Source of the DNA: Propionibacteriaceae bacterium
GTDB lineage: Bacteria > Actinomycetota > Actinomycetes > Propionibacteriales > Propionibacteriaceae
Assembly: GCA_031262845.1 (NCBI GenBank)
Contig: JAISGZ010000128.1
Coordinates: 1-10,208, forward strand
DNA: 10,208 bases
Direction: 5' to 3'
Shown here: one piece after another, positions 6,562-10,208 of the stretch
How the letters are laid out: every line of letters begins with the position of its first letter
Numbering within the stretch: position 1 is the stretch's first letter
Notes under the pieces: model-generated
Told to the model about the DNA's origin: nothing
Databases searched by the model: none
The model's input: only the letters and a program-made list of their open reading frames with translations
Translations under genes and position numbers: made by a program

Positions 6562-7059
6562 ATGACGGCAGCAATCACCATCCGCCAGTTGATTGCGGCG
6601 GACTACCCACTGTTAGAACATTTCACGTATCTGGCGATTCACCTGCCGGAAGGGGTTCAACCACCGCCCAAGGAAATTGTCCGGACAGAGCCGGAACTGC
6701 GGCTGTATTGGGACGGTTTTGGGCTCAGTGACGGCGATCTGGGATTCGCCGCCGAGGCTGACGGTGAGGTCGTCGGTCTGGCTTGGGCTAGGAATTTCCC
6801 CATCGATCAGTCCAGTTACGGGACGATCGACGCCGAGACACCGGAAATTGCCGTTGCCGTTGAACCTGAGTGGCGCAACCAGGGTGTTGGGACCCAGCTG
6901 CTGCAACAGTTGCGGCGCGGCTTGAAAACCGCTGGCTTCGACCGGGTGTCGTTGTCAGTTCAAAAAACTAACCCGGCCTTACGTCTCTACTCACGCCAAG
7001 GCTTCACCACTGTGACCGATCATGGCGACGAGTTACTCATGGTCAAATCACTGAGCTGA
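6562..7059 (+). CDS. GNAT-family N-acetyltransferase
   Basis: A 165-aa acetyl-CoA-dependent acyltransferase with a single GNAT fold. Motif A is visible as VAVEPEWRNQGVGTQLLQQL: a beta strand, then the acetyl-CoA pyrophosphate-binding R-N-Q-G-V-G loop. Motif B follows as VSLSVQKTNPALRLYSRQGF. The N-terminal half (LPEGVQPPPKEIVRTEPELRLY) contains the acceptor site, which cannot be assigned to a substrate. ATG 6562 is chosen because GGGAGG (6552-6557) lies 4 nt upstream and the family homology starts just after it. TTG 6550, with GAGGA 9 nt upstream, is a possible alternative. The frame is open back to 6361 through the 15-bp repeats, but that part is not GNAT sequence. It stands alone between ispE and the convergent coaE. 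Confidence 0.88.
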   Translation: MTAAITIRQLIAADYPLLEHFTYLAIHLPEGVQPPPKEIVRTEPELRLYWDGFGLSDGDLGFAAEADGEVVGLAWARNFPIDQSSYGTIDAETPEIAVAVEPEWRNQGVGTQLLQQLRRGLKTAGFDRVSLSVQKTNPALRLYSRQGFTTVTDHGDELLMVKSLS

Positions 7060-7433
7060 CTCAGACCGAGCCTAAGAAAATTTAAGCTGTCCAAGCGGCT
7101 GGTGTTAGCCCAAGCCGACGAAGCAACTGGGTGACTTGGCGGCCCCAAAACGTAACGACCAGACAGTCGTCGAGCTGGACGCTCACGATTGTTGTGTACT
7201 GACTGCACGAATTTCCGTGTACTGACTGCACAAAAATTCGTGTACTGACTGCACAAAAATCCTTGAAAGTGAGAAGGACACCAGCACTGAAAAGGCTCTT
7301 AGTGGCGGTGACCTGTTGTCTGCCCCACGCGAGATACCGTATTTGAAAGCACGGCGTGACAAGCGCTGACGAGGCTGGGCATCACCGTTCCGTAGGATGA
7401 CAAGCTGGTTCGATTACAGGACGTCAGGCGGCT
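7060..7433. other. Convergent intergenic gap between GNAT gene and coaE
   Basis: This 374-bp gap lies between two 3' ends and holds no recognised gene. It contains the three 23-bp repeats. Two start-less open stretches look faintly protein-like. On the minus strand one ends at TAA (7082-7084), and its last residues read VVTFWGRQVTQLLRRLGL. On the plus strand another ends at TGA (7367-7369) with GGDLLSAPREIPYLKARR. They may be gene relics or chance; I recognise neither. An imperfect hairpin at 7069-7088 could terminate the GNAT transcript. No tRNA or strong terminator is seen. Confidence 0.45.
7194..7262. repeat. Three 23-bp direct repeats (iteron- or operator-like)
   Basis: Units start at 7194, 7217 and 7240 with exact 23-bp spacing, close to two helical turns. 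The core GTGTACTGACTGCAC is identical in all three, followed by an A+T-rich 8-bp tail that varies slightly (GAATTTCC, AAAAATTC, AAAAATCC). The core is itself an imperfect dyad: GTG and CAC at the ends and 5 of 7 symmetric pairs matching. Such same-face repeats suit cooperative protein binding. They sit between two convergent genes, with no adjacent gene start to regulate. Confidence 0.8.
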
Positions 7434-8030
7434 TCAACAACCACTGTGCTGGCGCCACCATCGGTCGACTTGAGCTTGCAGAGCTTCAACGGAACCGGAG
7501 CCGTCGAAGATGATGTCCGCCACCGCCGCCCGCTGCTCGGGGGTGGCTTGGGCGGCGATCCGTTGGCGAGCTTGTGGTTCCGGTAGGCCACGCCCGTTGA
7601 CGAGCCGACTGAGGCGCAGGTCAGCCGGGGCTTCGACTACCAGCACGAGGTCGAAGTCGAGGGCCTGACCGGTTTCGATGAGCAAGGGGATATCACAGAC
7701 CACCGCCGCTTCCCCCAGCTGCTCGGCGGCGGCCGCCAGATCTGCCATCTGGGCTGAAACCTGAGGATGGATGATGGCTTCCAAACGTTGACGGGCGGCT
7801 GGATCAGCGAAGACGACCGCCCCCAGGGCAGCCCGGTCAACCACCTCGTCCGACGTCATCACGGTCGGGCCAAAAATCTCGCCGACCTCACGCGCACCAG
7901 CCGAGCCCGGAGCGATCGCGGCGTGGGCCAACTCGTCCGCATCAAGCACGGTCAGCCCCAGTTGCCTCAACCGAGCTGAAACCACGGATTTCCCGGCCGC
8001 GATCGGCCCGGTCAGAGCGATCCGGAGCAT
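7434..8030 (-). CDS. coaE: Dephospho-CoA kinase
   Basis: Phosphorylates the 3'-hydroxyl of the dephospho-CoA ribose with ATP, the last step of coenzyme A synthesis, in the cytoplasm. It is 198 aa, the usual length for a stand-alone CoaE. The Walker A loop GPIAAGKS is at residues 8-15, where many relatives have GGIGSGKS. LDADELAH near 29-36 is the conserved Asp-containing substrate motif. IIHPQV, VVCDIPLLIETG and the lid region NGRGLPEPQARQRIAAQ follow in family order. ATG 8030 lies 11 bp after the pheT stop, and no clear Shine-Dalgarno is seen, so it is probably translated from the pheT transcript. In many actinobacteria coaE lies near rpsA, so a position behind pheT is less usual. The C-terminal ~200-residue extension found in some actinobacterial CoaE proteins is absent. 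Confidence 0.95.
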   Translation of the reverse strand: MLRIALTGPIAAGKSVVSARLRQLGLTVLDADELAHAAIAPGSAGAREVGEIFGPTVMTSDEVVDRAALGAVVFADPAARQRLEAIIHPQVSAQMADLAAAAEQLGEAAVVCDIPLLIETGQALDFDLVLVVEAPADLRLSRLVNGRGLPEPQARQRIAAQATPEQRAAVADIIFDGSGSVEALQAQVDRWWRQHSGC

Positions 8031-8041
8031 CGGACAGCCAC

Positions 8042-10208
8042 TCAGGCGACTCGCGGCACAGCCCCAAACCGCTCGACCGCCACCGCCACGGCGGCGTCAC
8101 GGGCCGCACCAGCTTCGGCGTCGGTCAGGGTTCGGTCGGGCGCCCGGAAGCGCAGAGCGAAGGCCAGGCTCTTGTGACCCGGCTCAATCGGCGTCCCGGT
8201 GTAGACATCGAACAAGGCCAGCGATTCCAACAACTCACCAGCACCTTGTCGCAGCGCCGCCGCCACATCGGCCTGGGGCACATCGTTCGGCACGACCAGA
8301 GCGACATCTTCTTTCGCCACCGGGAAAGTCGACAGCGGTGGCAATTGACCGGCTCCGGGCGCCAAGGCCGTCAACTGGTCGAGATCGAGTTCAACCGCCG
8401 CCACCCGTTCCGGCAAGCCCCAGGACGCCAGCACCGAGGGATGAAGCTCCCCGGCGTAACCCACGACCTGATCTCCGACCAGCAATCCGGCGCAACGGCC
8501 AGGGTGCCACGGCGCCCGTGTCGCTGCCCGCCGGGACAGTTCCAGACCAATGGTCCGGGCGGCCTGATCGGCGAAAGCTAGGGCTTGTTGCCAACCGGCC
8601 GGCTCCGCTGTCCCAGCCCACCCAGCTGGACGCCAGGCCCCGGTCACGACCGCCGCTAAATGTCGCTGCTGGCTTGGCAAGGCCTGATTGATCTGATCGA
8701 GTTCGACCCGACTGGGCCGGTGATCAACCGACGGGATCGGCGCTTGGCCGATCGGACCGAAGAACGCCAGACCCTGTTCGTACAAGGCCAAATCGTCCAG
8801 CCCACGGGACCGGTTGCGATTGACCGCGGCCAATAAACCAGGCAACAACGTGGTCCGCAAAGCCGGGCTGGTTTCCGCCAGCGGATTGGCCAGTTCAACC
8901 AACTGACGCCGCTGGTCACCGTCCGGCACCTGGAGCCGATCCAAATCCGCCACCGAGCTGAAGGGGAATGAAATCACCTCGGTAAAACCGGCCGCCGGCA
9001 AGGCTTGATTAAGGGCCCACCGAATCCGCTGAGGCTTGGTCCGGCCCCGTCCAGCCGGGGCCAGCGGCACGACCGGCCGGATAACGTCGAAGCCGATCTT
9101 GCGGCCAACCTCTTCAACGTAGTCGTACGGGTCGCGCAGATCCGGCCGCCAGGTTGGCGGCGTCACGGTCAACCGAGGCCCCGGTTGAGCAACGCTCTCC
9201 CCCGCCCCAGTTGCCGCTTCGCTAACCGCAGCGTCAACCGCGGCTGACAACTCAACGGCACAACCTGAGGCGCGCAGAATCTCCACCACCTGGTCCGCCG
9301 ACACCGGGTGTCCCAAAATCCGGCCTGGTAAATCGGCTGGCACGACTTGGCTCGGCATCGCCGGCACCGCGCCGGCCACGGTCACCCCAGGCAAGCGCCG
9401 GCCACCCGCCAACTCGACCAACAAGTCAGCCACCCGCAGGGCAGCACTGAAACCAGCCGCCGGATCGACGCCCCGCTCATAACGCCGGGAAGCTTCCGAC
9501 GGCAGTTTGTGACGCTTAGCCGTTTGGCCGATCGAGATGGCGTCGAAATTGGCCGCCTCAATCAACACCCGGGTCGTGTCGGGAGCTAGTTCGGTCGCTT
9601 CGCCACCCATGACACCGGCCAGGCCGATCGCGCCTGAGTCGTCCGCGATCACCAGGTCGGTCGGGTCGAGTTTCCGCTTCGTCCCATCTAAGGTTGTCAG
9701 CGCTTCGCCCGGCTGGGCCTGTCGGACGACGATCTGCCCGCTCAAACGGTCGGCGTCGTAGCCGTGAATCGGCTGACCGGTTTCCATCATGACGTAGTTC
9801 GTGATGTCGACCGCCAGCGAACGCGAACGGATACCGACGTGACGCAGCCGTTGGACCAACCAACTGGGGCTAGGACGGGTTGGGTCGATGCCTTCAACCG
9901 TGATGGCCGTGAAAATCGGGCAAGCCGGCGACTCGATCCGGACCGGCCAGCCCTGGCTGACCGCCTCCGGTGGCGCCTGAATGATCGGATCGGTGAACGG
10001 GGCCCGAAAAGCCTGGGCCGTTTCCCGGGCCAAACCCCGAATCGACAGGCAATATCCCAAGTCCGGCGTGACGGCGATATCGAAGACCTCATCCGGCTGC
10101 ACCAACAACGGCAAAGCCGGCTGACCCGGCTGCAGTGGCTGGCCGGCGTCATCGACCGGCGGCAAAACCATAATGCCGGCGTGATCGTCACCCAAGCCCA
10201 ATTCGTCT
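8042..10208 (-). CDS. pheT: Phenylalanine--tRNA ligase beta subunit, 5' end cut by window
   Basis: Beta chain of the alpha2-beta2 enzyme that charges tRNA-Phe; it binds the tRNA, edits Tyr-tRNA-Phe and supports the alpha-subunit active site. About 720 codons are visible of a usual ~800-850, so roughly the first 110 are beyond the right edge. The frame is open to the edge, and TTG 10201 is an internal Leu in ELGLGDDHAGIMVLP, the end of the EMAP-like tRNA-binding fold. Counting visible residues, the B3/B4 editing domain spans about 95-270 (DITNYVMMETGQPIHGYDAD, VMGG, ASRRYERGVDP). The B5 domain spans about 285-375 (TPPTWRPDLRDPYDYVEEVG). The catalytic-like core follows, and the FDX-ACB anticodon-binding domain is last (STFPVAKEDVALVV to the end). 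B5 carries an Ala/Gly-rich insertion near 317-342. pheS is expected just beyond the edge, and coaE follows 11 bp downstream. Confidence 0.97.
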   Translation of the reverse strand, partial: DELGLGDDHAGIMVLPPVDDAGQPLQPGQPALPLLVQPDEVFDIAVTPDLGYCLSIRGLARETAQAFRAPFTDPIIQAPPEAVSQGWPVRIESPACPIFTAITVEGIDPTRPSPSWLVQRLRHVGIRSRSLAVDITNYVMMETGQPIHGYDADRLSGQIVVRQAQPGEALTTLDGTKRKLDPTDLVIADDSGAIGLAGVMGGEATELAPDTTRVLIEAANFDAISIGQTAKRHKLPSEASRRYERGVDPAAGFSAALRVADLLVELAGGRRLPGVTVAGAVPAMPSQVVPADLPGRILGHPVSADQVVEILRASGCAVELSAAVDAAVSEAATGAGESVAQPGPRLTVTPPTWRPDLRDPYDYVEEVGRKIGFDVIRPVVPLAPAGRGRTKPQRIRWALNQALPAAGFTEVISFPFSSVADLDRLQVPDGDQRRQLVELANPLAETSPALRTTLLPGLLAAVNRNRSRGLDDLALYEQGLAFFGPIGQAPIPSVDHRPSRVELDQINQALPSQQRHLAAVVTGAWRPAGWAGTAEPAGWQQALAFADQAARTIGLELSRRAATRAPWHPGRCAGLLVGDQVVGYAGELHPSVLASWGLPERVAAVELDLDQLTALAPGAGQLPPLSTFPVAKEDVALVVPNDVPQADVAAALRQGAGELLESLALFDVYTGTPIEPGHKSLAFALRFRAPDRTLTDAEAGAARDAAVAVAVERFGAVPRVA

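Noticed and set aside
7051..7064. CTGAG/CTCAG hairpin at the GNAT stop codon
   Set aside because: Only a 5-bp stem with a 4-nt loop and no U-tract; too weak to call a terminator.
7020..7256. Minus-strand 78-codon ORF across the 23-bp repeats
   Set aside because: It runs into the end of the GNAT gene antisense, begins inside a repeat and has no recognisable motif.
7388..7404. GGTTCGATTAC resembling a tRNA T-loop
   Set aside because: The base after the 7-nt loop is A rather than C and the stem does not pair; no cloverleaf around it.
1..10208. CRISPR array, insertion sequence or defence system
   Set aside because: No regular repeat-spacer array, transposase, terminal inverted repeats or defence-type domains were seen; the tandem repeats have no unique spacers.

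Overview
The window is high-GC DNA with the gene families and protein signatures of an actinobacterium, possibly of the Propionibacteriales; that placement is inference from protein style and local gene order, not a search. Clear signs are the actinobacterial form of IspE, a TetR regulator lying close to ispE, frequent GTG starts, and two start codons that look leaderless. Core housekeeping genes alternate with short, untidy, repeat-bearing intergenic stretches.

Layout: 1-314 has no convincing gene and runs into pyrC (dihydroorotase, +, start GTG 315). The 3' end of pyrC overlaps the 3' end of a convergent TetR-family regulator gene (-). The regulator is divergent from a large membrane protein gene (+, start ATG 2529), and a near-perfect 14-bp palindrome lies in the shared upstream region. 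The membrane protein has N-terminal helices, a degenerate kinase-like middle and a C-terminal UPF0104/MprF-type flippase-like domain. Between it and ispE (GTG 5347) lies a 96-bp imperfect tandem duplication inside a small 88-codon ORF. That ORF overlaps both neighbours by GTGA, which suggests a translationally coupled chain ending at a hairpin after ispE. Next come a 15-bp tandem repeat block (6349-6468), a GNAT acetyltransferase gene (ATG 6562), and a 374-bp convergent gap holding three 23-bp direct repeats. On the minus strand, pheT (5' end cut by the window edge) is followed 11 bp later by coaE.

How the genes relate: pyrC (pyrimidine synthesis), ispE (MEP isoprenoid pathway), coaE (last step of CoA synthesis) and pheT (Phe-tRNA charging) are independent essential-type functions. 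The plausible local units are TetR with the flippase-like gene (regulator and target), flippase-like gene - small ORF - ispE (operon), and pheT-coaE (operon). I saw no mobile element, CRISPR array, tRNA or rRNA. The parts not explained by ordinary genes are the three repeat blocks and the small nested ORF.
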